Positions 21,171-32,876 of a stretch of 64,000 bases of DNA are shown one piece after another. Each line of letters starts with the position of its first letter. The stretch's first letter is position 1. Origin of the DNA: Trametopsis cervina. Lineage: Eukaryota > Basidiomycota > Agaricomycetes > Polyporales > Irpicaceae. The notes beneath the pieces are model-generated. The model was not told the DNA's origin, ran no database searches, and was given only the letters and a program-made list of their open reading frames with translations. Location: NCBI GenBank assembly GCA_022385755.1, contig MU278348.1, forward strand, positions 531,035 through 595,034, in the 5' to 3' direction. Position numbers and translations under genes: made by a program.

Positions 21171-21635
21171 GCCAGTTAGCAGCGTTCGCACGCGTGCGTA
21201 GGAAGATACAACGCACCTTTGTCCCCTGTCTTCACTGCCTCACTTTTCGTTTACTTCTATAAGGCACCTCCTACCAAGGTATTCGTGTGTGCAGCCTCTC
21301 GTGTGGTATAACAGGCATACCGTCCCGGACGTCGTGGTAAAGAGCAGAGCAAGAAATTACGGAACATTAGGCGCCGCAATAACCCAAGCGCCCGGAGCGT
21401 ACCGTACCAATCAGCCAATGGCACGCCACAAAATTATCACTTGCCCAAACCAGCTCAACGTCGGCACATTCAGACGAGGAAAATAAAAGCGTAGCAATGC
21501 CAGAACGACTTGAATGGAATAGGTACAGCAGTGATGTGCAACACGAACGACAGACACGGAAGTATGCAGGTTAACGCAGCGAGACTAAATATACGACTAA
21601 TTACTCTCCTCCCTCCACACCCCTCACCGCCTACC
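21171..21635. other. Intergenic region
   Basis: 5' flank of the ketopantoate reductase gene and 3' flank of the WDR75-like gene. No feature was recognised. Confidence 0.4.
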
Positions 21636-24600
21636 CTACCCAATGGACTGTTTCCGCTTCTGCCCAATCTTGACGGTGGGCGACGACAACGTCTTATCTG
21701 GCGTCTGGACGGCCGCGAGCGCGTCGGCTACTTTGGGCGGCGGCATTTTCGGGGTGTTCGAGAGCCCGTTCATCGCTGCCGCGGATGGGGACGGGGTGAT
21801 GCCGTTGGGTTTGGGAGTGTGCTTGTGGTAGCCGTTCACTTTTGGGGTTGCGTGTGCAGGAGTTGCAGATGGTGGCGGGATGGCTGGATAGTAGATGGTT
21901 AGCATCGTACGGTCAGATAGATTGGGAGCTCAAGAAAGCGACTCACGTGTCAGACACTGGCTCTTGAAGAACTCAATCATCGACACCATCTCCTTGTCAT
22001 CCACTATCCGCTCCAGACGGTTCCCAACCACGATCGGCGCGTCCGCACCGTCCTCCTCCATCTCCACGTCCTCGTCCAACCGCTCGTGCTCTGCCACAGC
22101 CGCCAGCTGCACCTCCGCATCCGGCGGTCGGGGCTTCAAGAACTCAGCCATCAGCGGGTCGAACAAAGTGCTCATCGGCGGCAGCAAATACGCCGGCGTT
22201 TTAAATATATCCTCGACCTGCTTGCCTTTCCACGGCGTGGCGCCCGCAAGCACAGCAGGCGTATACGGCTTGTTGCTCAGGTCCGCAAAGGCGGATTTGC
22301 CGAAGATGTCCTGGAAGAGGGTCTGCTTCGTCACGGGCGCAGGCCCGAGGAGGCCCTTGCCGTCTGGCTGTTCGGCGTCGGCGAGGAGGATGTGGTCGCC
22401 GAAGATGACGGTGTTCCAGTCGTTGGTGATGCCGACGAAGGCGAACGAGGACAGGTCGGTGGATAGAAGCCATTTCGGGGGGCAAGCGGCTATGTTTTGG
22501 AGGCGAAAAGGGAGGTGGTGGACGGAGAGCGGATATACGGAGGATGGTGCGAACTTCAGCACTGTGATTTGGGAGCGACTGGGCTTCGGGTCCGTTACGA
22601 ACGCGACAAATATGTCTTGTCGAGGGTGGGGGAATACGTGGCTGATCGCAGTCGTAGTCCGGTAGTGCCAGGTCACTGAATGCAGGATGTTGAGTAAACG
22701 ACATGGAGATTAGGAAAATCAAACAAACCATTATCATGAACCAGGTCCCACAAGACAAGGTCGGTCTGCCCCCTAATGACAATATAACGGCCACTTTTGC
22801 CAACGAAATGAGTCGACGTGACAACCTCACATTCGGGACAGGTGAGGGTCTTCACAGCGAGCATGGTGTTGGGATCGTAAAGCACCACGTAGGGTCCCAG
22901 TGAGACAGAGAGGAGAGAGCCGTCTTGAGACCATGAAGAATGGGTAGGAATCTCAGAGCGGAATTGCACCGTGGAACGGGCTACCCAATAGCCTTGCCAC
23001 AAGATATAAGCCTCTGGTCGTATCATCACACATTAAAGACGATGCTTACTTTCAGTCTCTCCCGATTTAGCGGTTGTCGTTCGGACGCCCCAGGTCTTGA
23101 TAATACCGTCTTGTCCGGTAGAAACAAGCAGCAGCGTCGAATTATCCTTGCTCCGTGGCCGGAAACTGATCGAAGTGACTTGCAAGAGACCGTGCGGACG
23201 ATCTATCCGCGTATTAAGCGTCCACTGGCTCGTTTTCCTATCCCAAGACCACAGCTTCAGATACACCTCGCCCCTGAAGCTAGGTTCGCCCTCCCTCGAA
23301 TCAAGCGTGGCCATCCACTCTCCCGAGTCGGAAATGACAGTGACTTCCACGCGGCACGGCTCCAAGGCCTTTTCATCCCTGCGGGATATACGATTTGACG
23401 GTGAGACCTCCAGTTCGGAAAGGAGTTTTGATGTGGTCGGAGAGTACATTTGCACGGTGGAAGGGTGGGAGGAAGGAAGCACAAGGGAGGAGGAGATCGA
23501 GTGGGCTGCTAACGGTACAGCCATTGACGTGGATGGGCGGTCGTGTGATATAGCAGGATCTGGCCAAAGAGTGAGCTGCTTGCTTTAGCTCAACTGTGGG
23601 TGCACATACCTAGCTTTACTCTTGCGATGGTCCTTCCAAGGCGAAGAGTGGCGGCGCGAACGAAGACAAAAGATGCATCTGCGAGACCCAGCAGGTACTC
23701 TTCCTCAGCAGATTTGGCCGGGGACAAAGTGATACTGGAGATCGGAGCACCGACGCGAGGTACATACTCTCGTTTTCCGGTCGCGAGCTGCCAGATAACG
23801 AGAACAGCTTCTTCACCACCGCTCAACATGTAGGCGCCATTGGCAGTAAACGTAATGGAGGTGACGGGGTGCGCGTGCCAGTGCATCGTCGTCGTGAGTG
23901 CCTTCTTCGCCACGTTATGAACCCCAATGGGAAGATTGTCATTCAAACAATACCATAACCGCACTGAACCCCTTGCGTCCCCAGTAGCAAAGTATTCCTC
24001 CGCGGGGTGGAAAGCGAGGCAAGTCAGCTTTTCCGGGGAGACTAGCTTTGTGAACCCGGCCGAAAAGTCAGATGTCTTGGAGACATATGCTTTTTGTCCA
24101 CCAATAGCTACCAGCCATGATCCGCTGGGAGAGAATGAGAGAGCAGCGGGAGCGCGGACTTTGCCGACATTGGTTACAATGGAAGAGAGATGGACGGGCA
24201 AGCGTGCTGTAGCTTTCGTCGGAGTGAGGGATACACGTGTGACCGTAACGTTATCCTCTTTCGTAGGGTTTCCTGTAGCCATATATCAGCTCGTGTGCGT
24301 TTTAAAACCAACTGGGGACGTACTCTGTACATTGAGTTTTTTCGTCTTCTTGGATAGCGCTACGATCACCTCACTCTTGAACTTCTCATGGGCCGTAACA
24401 TGCAGCACAGGTAACCCGAGGTCTATGGTCTGCAACAACGTCGCGTCCACAAAGTCCCACACTCTGACGCACCCATCGTATGATGCCGTGAACAATTGAA
24501 AAGGGTTGTGAGGGCTCAATACCATAGAGGTGATGGCATCGCCGTATCCTGTCGGTACGGCAGGTCGGCTAGATGTGTTGGCTGGCGAGAGCGTCGATAC

Positions 24601-24985
24601 CACATCACCAGTAGCAACAGAGAATATCTTCACATTTGCCCCAGATGCAGACATGAAATAACTTCGGCGAGATGAGCGCAATGCATCACTAAAAACATTG
24701 AGAATGCACACACCTCCCGTCCCTCGTAAACACAGGCTTCACCTTGCTCGCAGAAGACTCTGTCAATGCCCGCCATGCCCATATTGACCCAAGCTCCTGC
24801 GTGCGCTCGGTAGAAGAGCCCGCTACAGGCTGCTCCCGCACCTGCGGTGGTTTCTGCAAATTTCGGGGTTTCCGTGGTTTCTTTGATTTATCGGTTTGAC
24901 CCGTTACTTGTGACGGAGGGTCGCCAGCATCTACCATCTCTTCAGACGCACCCATGACCGGGGTGCTGTCGACAGCCACAGGCAT
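21636..24985 (-). CDS. WDR75/Nan1 (Utp17)-like WD40 protein of the small-subunit processome
   Basis: Exons 24985-24714, 24661-24324, 24272-23610, 23559-23050, 22992-22729, 22675-21947 and 21883-21636; 1007 aa. In yeast this t-UTP component binds nascent pre-rRNA and supports RNA polymerase I transcription in the nucleolus. The N terminus has a basic KKPRKPRN patch, then WRALTESSASKVKPVFTRDG as in WDR75. WD-type repeats follow (DGCVRVWDF, ARGSVRLWY, EEAVLVIWQL, DGIIKTWGV), then a second propeller (HSSWSQDGSLLSVSLGPYVV) and a C-terminal extension with an acidic patch and the tail KIGQKRKQS. The intron after residue ~594 has two in-frame acceptors (36 or 57 nt); I used 57. Confidence 0.85.
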
Positions 24986-25417
24986 AACGAGGTTGATGGA
25001 GGCGAAGTTGTGTTCGGCCAAAAAATTATGTGCCGCGAATGGAAGGTGGGATTGTGGCGCTTGATGGGCGCTTCCAGTCAAACATACGGTTCCGGCTACA
25101 TCTGTGGCTTCAAACTTTCAGGCCTGGATGGTGCAATGCAGTTGTCTCCCACGGTATGCTATGTGAAAGGATAATGACAATTCATGGCACACAAAAATTG
25201 AGTACATCAGTGCTACATCGTGTTGATTTATATAGACACCATAACAAGCGATCCAATAACGAACAGTACAGGTAATGAGTGTCTTGCTTCTTTCCGACGG
25301 GTGATAGTTGGGGGTCCCACTTGAGTGATTAGTGGTGGGTGTAGCATGGTGGTAAGCAAGCACAGCAAAGATGATATCATACGCGGGTACGCGACTGAGT
25401 AGGAGGGATATGGCTGA
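24986..25417. other. Intergenic region
   Basis: 5' flank of the WDR75-like gene and 3' flank of the zinc-cluster gene. No feature was recognised. Confidence 0.4.
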
Positions 25418-28400
25418 TCACCATATTTGAGGTGCTGGGAGGTAGTCGGTGGGAACAAGGAACGCGTCGATGCCGTTTTGTGAGAATGACGCGCCTCCGA
25501 GGGTTTGATCTGAGAGCCAGACAGGGAGTTGTTCAGTGGACGTGAATTCGAATCCACGCCAGATGTTGTCGATGTTTGCACTATACTGTCCGTACGGTTG
25601 CTGTGTGGCTACGTGAGCCATTGCTTCCGGATGACCGGTGAAAGTGCCGTCGTATGTGGGGGAAAGGGGATGCTGGGACATGTGTTGTCCCATCGCGACA
25701 TCTTGAGAGTGTGTGGATCCTTCGCGCAAAGGGTGGCCTGGTCGAGCGACCTGAGGGGAACGAGAGACAGATCCCGTCTTGCGTCTCTTGAAACGCTTCA
25801 GCATGAGCTGCAATGTCAAGGCATAACGCTTTCCGGGTACTAAATATCTTTGAGCTACCAGTCGGATTAGAGCTTTTAATAAACGGACCTTCGGACAGCA
25901 ATGCGGCAAGACGTTCGACGAGCACTCGTACCTCATGAACATCACATTCCTCAGGGCTGCATATCATTAGCACTTATACTCGATGAGTTGCAGACCGGTT
26001 TCACGTACAATAATCGTGCAAGTCGCAACAAGAAAGAAGCAGAGAATGTCGCTGCAGCGTGGGTATAGTGGACAGCTGCGAAGCAGTAAGTAGTCAGAAA
26101 TGGTTTCAGAATTGGCTTCACCTACCATATTTCATTCCTTCTCGGTATGCTGGCGAGTTGACCGTTGTATCTAGAATTTGCCTGCCAATGATTATCGAGC
26201 GGATGGCGAACTCTCGCTGAGCGGGTGGCATCTTCTGAACATCGTCGGGGCCGTTGATACCTCTAAGAGCGGTGGCGTTGTGGAACAGCTCGGCGGTAAG
26301 ATGCTGTATTTGGAGACTTTGGCGATAGAATGCGGCATCCTCGTATTTCTGAGAGAACGCCTGATCCCAGGTGGCGTACCAGTTCCTGAATTCAACATCC
26401 GCATCTCGAAGAACCTGGAAAGTATGCTCATCCACGGGCCTCTCGAACAGCGGTGCGAGGTTGTTATGCACACGTTCTCGAATAGCCATCAGCTCGACCG
26501 TGGAAACCAATCGCATATCGTCTTCAATTGCCAAAGGATGCTGCAGAAGGAGGCGACATTGCCAGATACTTTCATCATCCTTCAGAATCGAGGGCCGGCC
26601 GGTTCCATAAGACATCCTTCGAGTGTATTAGTATCAATGCCAAGAAAAATCAAGCCAAGTACTCACTGATGCTCGAAAAGGTACAAGCAAAACCACGTAC
26701 GAGCGGATATGACCAATTGACGCTCCTTTGGAGTGGTAGATGCCCTGTTGGCCTTCATACGCCTCAGTACCTCAGGCCAGGCTTTGTGCATCGCTGTCAT
26801 GTGGCACTTTGAGTGCTGTGCAGTGGGCATGTGAGACGACCCAAGACTTACAAATTTCCATAGCCATGCGGACTGCATGCCCTCCGCTGAGCCACCCGTT
26901 ATCTGACCAGCCAGACACCAGAACTAGGTAGCTAGTGAGATTGCTCAGCAATTTCGAATGAGTCAAAGAATTACTTACTCATGGCCTGTACGGCCTCTTG
27001 CCGCATAACAGGGGAAAACAGCGTAGCGCACGATATGGACTGAACTTCTTCTTGACACTTGAGGTACGTGTCGCTGGGCTCGCCTGATGCATCGTGTCAG
27101 TTCGGAAAAACTTCGATTTTAATAGCATTCAGGGTTCTTACCTCCTCCGTCCCTTACACGAGCAGCTACCATACAGATGCAGTCCACTGCAAACGGTGAA
27201 CGCTCATGTAGTGCATCATAGGTGTCGATGCTGGCGTCAAACACTGAAAGAAAAGTGGAACACCCGTGATAGAATCTAGGGTTCACAGGTATCAGCTTAT
27301 CGGATTCAACCGTCACAGGTGATTGTATCACTGACATTCTAAAGAGTTCCCGCGCTTCCGCTTCAGGTATGATATTCTTAGTCACCACTGAGGGGTGATA
27401 AACAGCTGAACGTGAGGTAAACAACGACCGGGAACGTACCGTCCGGAAGGATCGTGAACACAGGCTGCTTATGTTGAACTTTGCGCCTCTTCGCTGGCCG
27501 GATATGTCGAGGCTCCGGAGAGGTCGTTCTTGCTCTGCTAGGAGCCTCACTTTCACCACCGTTCTCCTTCAGAACACGCCTCATGGTAAGTTCCAGGCAG
27601 CCGCGAACGGTTAATCGACCTACCCTTGCGGCCCTTTCAATTGCAACATCCGCGAGGCCTCTGAGAACCTCCCATGGAGCAACCAGACCTGAAGCTGGGA
27701 GTTCGCCATCATCCTCCTCGGCGTCAGTTGAGTCAGCACTGGTGACGGCCGATGAAGTGGGGAAGGACCGCTTTGCGCCTGCTGCGGCCTCTGGGCCATT
27801 CCTCGAGCGACTCTGTTCAGCCGGATGATAACGTATCGATGATACATTACTGGGTTGTGCGCGAGGTGGCCCCATAGACTCGATGCTTGAAAACGGCGGT
27901 AGGGTCGTGCCGTGCGATCCGGCTTGTCCTGCACCAGGTTGTGCAAAATGTGTTGAGGAGGAGTGCATTTCCACTGAGTTCATTGGACGATTACCTGTTG
28001 CGCTCAGCGGAGGGCTTTGATATGCGGTCGGAACAGAATCCCTATGCTGACGAACCACGATGTTAGACGATGATCCCGGTGTAGGGTTATGATTTGTATC
28101 CACCATTAATGGCGTTGGGTGATTACCAGCGGTAGGGGTTGAGCCGCTGGGTGATGACATTGAATGCACCGTGGGCGATGAGTGTGTGAACGGCGGAGCA
28201 TAGACGGAAGGGGAACGTGCGGGGAAGTGCGTGGAGCCTCGAAGATGTGCTGCAATCTCTATGAGTGTGTTCTGAATCGTCGTTTGTGTTTGACGAATGT
28301 CTGCAACATGTGCCTCCAGACTCCGTATACGTCTAGTACTGTCCGTGAGTGATGCTCTCTGTAGCGGGCCACATCGAACTTACTCTAAGCCCGCCTCACC

Positions 28401-28748
28401 CGTAAGGCTCGCCTCCCTCTGCGGTTTCTCGAATAAACACTCAAGCCCTGCATGTCGACAACGCCGACACGGGGGATTCTCCGCCCCCTCGCATCTCATC
28501 TTTTGCTTCCGGCATGCGTTCTGCGCATATGTCATTCTAGATCAGTCGTGAACATGCACAGCGAGACTGGGTACATACACAAGCACCTACGCATTGTCAG
28601 CGCCACAGTCGATATATGCAAAGGCGCGTCACTCACGGGGGACTCGGTTCAACGTTCTGACCACCGGCTTCGCATCCTTGCCCTTCATATCGCCTCCTTC
28701 CCCGTCCTCCTGCTTCTTGACTGGACTACCGTTGCCGTTGCTATCCAT
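25418..28748 (-). CDS. Zn2Cys6 fungal transcription factor with Fungal_trans-type middle region
   Basis: Thirteen exons 5'->3': 28748-28637, 28586-28579 (8 nt), 28520-28384, 28332-27440, 27387-27336, 27275-27142, 27083-26979, 26923-26852, 26793-26667, 26616-26126, 26075-26009, 25956-25889 and 25839-25418; 895 aa. The zinc cluster is complete: Cys40, 43, 50, 58, 61 and 68, with spacing 2-6-7-2-6. A helical dimerisation segment (ERIRSLEAHVADIRQTQ) and a long Ser/Pro-rich linker follow. The Fungal_trans-type domain has YHGCSTFLSVFD, SPFAVDCICMVAARV, VSGWSDNGWLSGGHAVRMA and ARTWFCLYLFEHQMSYGTG. The C terminus is Gln/Ser-rich. It binds DNA as a dimer in this family; targets are unknown. Conserved motifs in the middle region fix most junctions. 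Confidence 0.88.
28579..28586 (-). other. 8-nt microexon of the Zn2Cys6 gene
   Basis: It is flanked by a 50-nt and a 58-nt intron with normal AG acceptor and GTATGT donor. It completes an Arg codon and adds Ala-Cys, giving the first zinc ligand. Skipping it would shift the frame. Confidence 0.7.
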
Positions 28749-29375
28749 CGTAGTGGTGGTGTGAGGACAAGAAGTCCTGTATGTGCGCCCCCTCGACGCG
28801 GAATGGGTGGTGGTCGAGGGCAAAGATGGGCAACGAGGAGAGACCGTCGAAGGACGCAGCTGATCTCCGTAAACGGTCCCAAGCGCTACGGCAGCTTACA
28901 CGCGGCCCGGCGATCACCGGGATTACTCCCTCTGTGCTCACAATCATCGCCGCCGTTTTGGGCTACATTGTCGCCTCGTGCACGGTCTATGACTTGCAGG
29001 CTGTGAACTGAGGCCTCGTGTGCGAGAACTAGGCTGTTCGTGGTCTGCTTCCATTATGACAGACCTCCCACCCATGACGCGGTCAGAAATACTCGCCCCC
29101 GCGGTATAAACGAAATACTGCACTGGTGGGGAATCGAAGCGGCGACACTTGGAAGCGCCCGAGGCATGTGCCTTGTCCAGATCCCCATCGGGCACTCTGT
29201 CGACCCGGATCAGTTTCGCTTGCTCGTCCTCCCAGCTCACTCTCCGCGCAGACGACGTTGGCTGCGCAGTCAAAACCGATACTTTTTCTGACAAAACATC
29301 CTCTCATCGTATTTATTACTTTCATTATCTGTCCAGCAAAATTCGCAAGCCCTCACTTGACCTGCTCTGCCCGTC
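28749..29375. other. Divergent intergenic region
   Basis: Promoters of the zinc-cluster gene (minus) and the REEP-like gene (plus). A TATAAAC element is present near 29104, about 270 nt upstream of the REEP-like start codon. The long open frames here have no ATG or motif. Confidence 0.4.
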
Positions 29376-30280
29376 ATGCTCATGTCACTGCTGTCTCAGC
29401 TGCTCTGGTACGAACTCGCGTCTGAAACATCCCACAGCTGCTGATACTCGCTGTACAAAGCGGCTGGTTTGCCTTTTTGATTCCGTGTTACTCGACGTGG
29501 AAAGCGTTGTCACACCGACCGACCTCCGATCCTGAGCTCGAGCGATGGGCCATGTACTGGGTCTGCGTGGGAGGCCTCGTCGCTTTCGAAAACGTTGCGC
29601 AGTGGCTTGTGAGCTGGTATGTGGAGCATCTGCTTCCAAGTGCCCTAATTAACGTGATCCGCAATAGGTTCCCCTTCTATTGGGAGGCGAGAACCCTGCT
29701 GCTCCTGTTTCTCGCACTACCACAGATCCAGGTCAGACGATTCTTCCGAGCATGGTTGTTCAGCAGAACTGACTTATGACAAATCAAGGGTTCAACTTTC
29801 GTTTTCCAAACTTACATTGCACCATTTTTCAGAAGAAACGAGGCAGACATCGACGCGGGTATCCAGGCAGCTCAGAACAACACCATAGCTTTCGCACAGG
29901 CCAAGCTCACCGCTCTGTGGGAAACCGTCTGGCAGCTCGCGACGAGAAATCGTCCTGCAGACGCTCAAGCTGCGCAAGGACAGGCCGCACCTGGGCACTC
30001 CTCGGCCCCATCTCCTGCTAGCGTTCTCTCCATGGGTCAGAGTCTCTTCCAAACCTACGGCGCAGGTGCTTTCGGCGCCCTACAGCGTCAGTTCGCCCCC
30101 GCTCAAGCGCCCCCTGCCGGGAGACCTGGACCTTCTCCGAGACCAAGTCAAAGTCAGCCAAGACCGCCCATCTACGCGTCTTCATCTAGCGTTTCTGGTG
30201 CATCTGGGACCAGCCGGCGGTCGTCTCATTCATCGACCACCCCTCCCGCTTTCCCACAGCCAGAGCCATATAGATTCTGA
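29376..30280 (+). CDS. TB2/DP1/HVA22 (REEP/Yop1-like) ER membrane-shaping protein
   Basis: Exons: 29376-29407, 29461-29616, 29668-29731 and 29789-30280; 247 aa. The family bends ER tubules with hairpin membrane segments. Visible are GWFAFLIPCYSTWKALSHRP, an acidic PELERW that starts the second hairpin (MYWVCVGGLVAFENVA), WFPFYWEARTLLLLFLALP and GSTFVFQTYIAPFFRRNEADID, all typical of TB2/DP1. The C-terminal 110 residues are Gln/Ala/Pro/Ser-rich and disordered. A second ATG six nt downstream (29382) is an equally good start and gives MSLLSQLLCGW. It is divergent from the zinc-cluster gene. Confidence 0.85.
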
Positions 30281-30749
30281 GGTTTCCACGTTTACGAACA
30301 CTGGTCAAAGGATAGGATACAAGGGCGGCTTGATAGACCCATATTTATGTGCATAGTCTCTACGAGAACAACGGTCTCCGGTGCCTTCGTAGAACAACGT
30401 GCCATCGTATTATTTTCCTCCACATATTCGCACAAGAATACAAAGGCTAGGAGAACATAAATGTGATCGTGGTAAACACAGGTACAATGGTATAAGATTA
30501 TTCGTACAATGCGCGCATGAGGACCGAAACCGCGGGGCCCGTCAAATCCTCATAAATGACCCACGGTCCTGCTCATATCGAGTTTCATACGCAGTGGTTT
30601 TTGCAGCTCAGATTGTATATTTTGCAAGCACATATGCATATATCCCCTTGCATTGCTCTTGTTGGAAGCATGATTCAACCCCATATAATTCTAGACGAGC
30701 CGTCTGAGCTCACAGCCACACGGCATAGCCAACATGCTTACCAAGAAAA
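30281..30749. other. Convergent intergenic region
   Basis: The 3' flanks of the REEP-like gene and the second F-box gene meet here. No feature was recognised. Confidence 0.4.
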
Positions 30750-32219
30750 TCAACGTCGCCTGGGCTGTCTCTCCCGCCGCGTACGATCATAGTGGCATGT
30801 AACGCGAGACACCCGCTGCTTCAGCCAAGGTAGGATAACCTGATCGACCGCCAAAAGTTTGCACCCGTTTAACACCAGCTTTCGAATCGGCGAGACTTGA
30901 GCGTGCCCAGCACGATGTGCGTCATCGCTAGAGTCCGAAACTTGTCCCTCGATATTGAAAGCTCGCTCATTGCGTGCTTCGACCAGTGGTGCGAGAAGTT
31001 CTGCACTAACTTCCCGGCACATTGAAAGATCCAGGGTCGTCAGGTTGGGGCAATGTTCTGTTGGCTCATGCGTCATTGCATGAATAATATCCTGGATACA
31101 CGGCAATTGGAAAAGCTGCAGGTATCTGAGTTGCTTGGCCTCACGAAGGACTTGAATCACGAGTGCCTGCGAAGGAAAGCTTCCAGACCCAAAGGTGTAG
31201 CTTATTGACAATGACATAAGATTTGGTACTGCGCCACTGTTCTGCAGATTGATAATCATTGGATTAATGTTTGCCCAAAGTCTGGCAAGATCAACCGTGC
31301 GCAAATTTGGAAGCGAGAGGTGTTCCCAGAGTTGTCCATCACCCAGAGCCCCACCATGAACAGTAAGACTCTCAAGATGGGGGAGTTGAATGCGGGAAGG
31401 AAGTACTTTGGGTACTACAGAGGGTTGGGGAAGACCGTTGCCAGACATATGCCCATCAGATTGCATGTAAACGGATTCCAGATTGGTATTGCGATGCAGA
31501 GCCCATAGGATGTCGGGAACCGACCGTGAATCGATACCTTCCACGTATACCAGACGTCGCAGCTGAGTAGCGTATTCACCAAGTCGAGCCCAATCAATAA
31601 TGCTGGCTTCGGCTATCAAATGGCGGAGTGATAGACTACTAAATGTGGCCGTCAACCAGGATTGATCTGAATGTCGAATATGCAGCGTATGTAGGTTGGC
31701 AATGACCGATGGTGTGAGATTCGGCATGTATTTATGGAGAGCGTCGTACGTCCATTCGTCTATCATGAGGTACCGTAAAGCATCCAAGGGCACATCGCTG
31801 AACACCTCGAAGGCGGAGAGGATATGGAAACCGGGAGAAGCGCGAATGTACAAAGCCTTTAGCAGGCCGTTGTTCCGAGACCTCCACAATCTGGCCCTCT
31901 CTAGAGTGTACTTCTTATTCGTCAGTGACACTACGGACCATAGCCCTGGTGTTGAAAGGACGATTTCCCGGAGGTGCCGAGAGAGCTGCGCGAGGATGAC
32001 GACAAATTCGTGGCTATTGACAAGGACCAAGGCGAATATTTGAATGATTATTTCGGTAGGCAAATCATACAGATACAGGCGTTGGTCATTTGGGTGTGAA
32101 GTCTGAACCTCGGGGTTGTTAATAGGAAAGTCGACATATATTACTATGCGCACCTTTGTTACAGATTCGCCAACATGCTGTTCAGCTGCGGCAGGCAACG
32201 CGGGTGGAGACTGAGCCAT
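30750..32219 (-). CDS. F-box protein with leucine-rich-repeat-like region
   Basis: Intronless, 489 aa, starting at an ATG. The F-box is at about 48-100: LYLYDLPTEIIIQIFALVLV, LAQLSRHLREIVLSTPGLWS. The rest has regular leucine-rich elements (LPHLESLTVHGG, LPNLRTVDLARL, CPNLTTLDLSMC, IRKLVLNGCKL), consistent with an LRR solenoid. Probably a substrate receptor of an SCF ubiquitin ligase; target unknown. It resembles the F-box gene at 9.9-11.6 kb in architecture only. Confidence 0.75.
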   Translation of the reverse strand: MAQSPPALPAAAEQHVGESVTKVRIVIYVDFPINNPEVQTSHPNDQRLYLYDLPTEIIIQIFALVLVNSHEFVVILAQLSRHLREIVLSTPGLWSVVSLTNKKYTLERARLWRSRNNGLLKALYIRASPGFHILSAFEVFSDVPLDALRYLMIDEWTYDALHKYMPNLTPSVIANLHTLHIRHSDQSWLTATFSSLSLRHLIAEASIIDWARLGEYATQLRRLVYVEGIDSRSVPDILWALHRNTNLESVYMQSDGHMSGNGLPQPSVVPKVLPSRIQLPHLESLTVHGGALGDGQLWEHLSLPNLRTVDLARLWANINPMIINLQNSGAVPNLMSLSISYTFGSGSFPSQALVIQVLREAKQLRYLQLFQLPCIQDIIHAMTHEPTEHCPNLTTLDLSMCREVSAELLAPLVEARNERAFNIEGQVSDSSDDAHRAGHAQVSPIRKLVLNGCKLLAVDQVILPWLKQRVSRVTCHYDRTRRERQPRRR

Positions 32220-32876
32220 GAGAATGTAGATGTCAGCTTATAGTTCGCGGTGCTTCTTTGAGGAGCAGTTAGCTACCATGACGGTGAGTTCGGGCTGTAA
32301 TGGCAGAATTGTAATTGCTTACTTCTACAAGTTCAGTGAGTATGGTATCCGCGAACTTGTTAGATACTAGCCTCAAGATGTGTTAAAATAGTAAGACTGA
32401 CATATCTGCGTATCATATGTCTCAGTGTGCAATTCAATGGCTTAAGGACAAGTTAGTCCTACTCTGATTACATTCAGATTTAAGTCCGGATTTGTGTACT
32501 ATTTTTATATTTGTAAAAATTCAAAGTCTGGTCTTAATTTGGCTCACAATTTGTACTTCACCAAAATAATGGTGTAAAGTGATGCTAGGATTTTTGCCAT
32601 TCTTTTCGTGGCCTTAAAATCTTACAGTTATATCAACATTTTGCGGTTCAGTTTGAGCAGCATTTTTGTGGGCAGAAAATGAGATTACCATATCAGGATT
32701 TAAGTTACTATTTCATTGACCCTAAAAGTCTACCTTATCTTAGAATTTATACACAGTTTTAGGTTGCATTTTTGTAGGCCAAAAATCGTTTATTTGATGC
32801 AGTGCGCGTGTTCGGGTAGATCACGTGAGCGAAACCTCATCTGAGGGGCGCTTCACCAACATAATCCGGCATCCTG
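32220..32876. other. AT-rich intergenic island
   Basis: From about 32370 to 32800 the base composition falls well below the surrounding DNA in GC, with runs such as ATTTTTATATTTGTAAAAAT and no open frame. It contains imperfect repeats (separate entry). It could be a decayed element or a promoter-proximal AT tract of the glucosylceramide synthase gene. Confidence 0.5.
32660..32786. repeat. Imperfect direct repeats in the AT-rich island
   Basis: GCATTTTTGTGGGCAGAAAAT at 32660-32680 and GCATTTTTGTAGGCCAAAAAT at 32766-32786 differ at four positions. The second copy also holds the inverted arms TTTTTG/CAAAAA. A CAG(G)ATTTAAGT motif occurs near 32475 and 32695. Confidence 0.5.

Noticed and set aside
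21895..22665. Plus-strand open frame of about 256 codons
   Set aside because: It lies antisense to the well-supported WDR75-like exon 6 and has no motif; GC-rich third positions create long mirror frames.
32220..32876. LTR or DNA transposon
   Set aside because: No terminal inverted repeats, target-site duplication, or coding remnants; only short imperfect direct repeats are visible.
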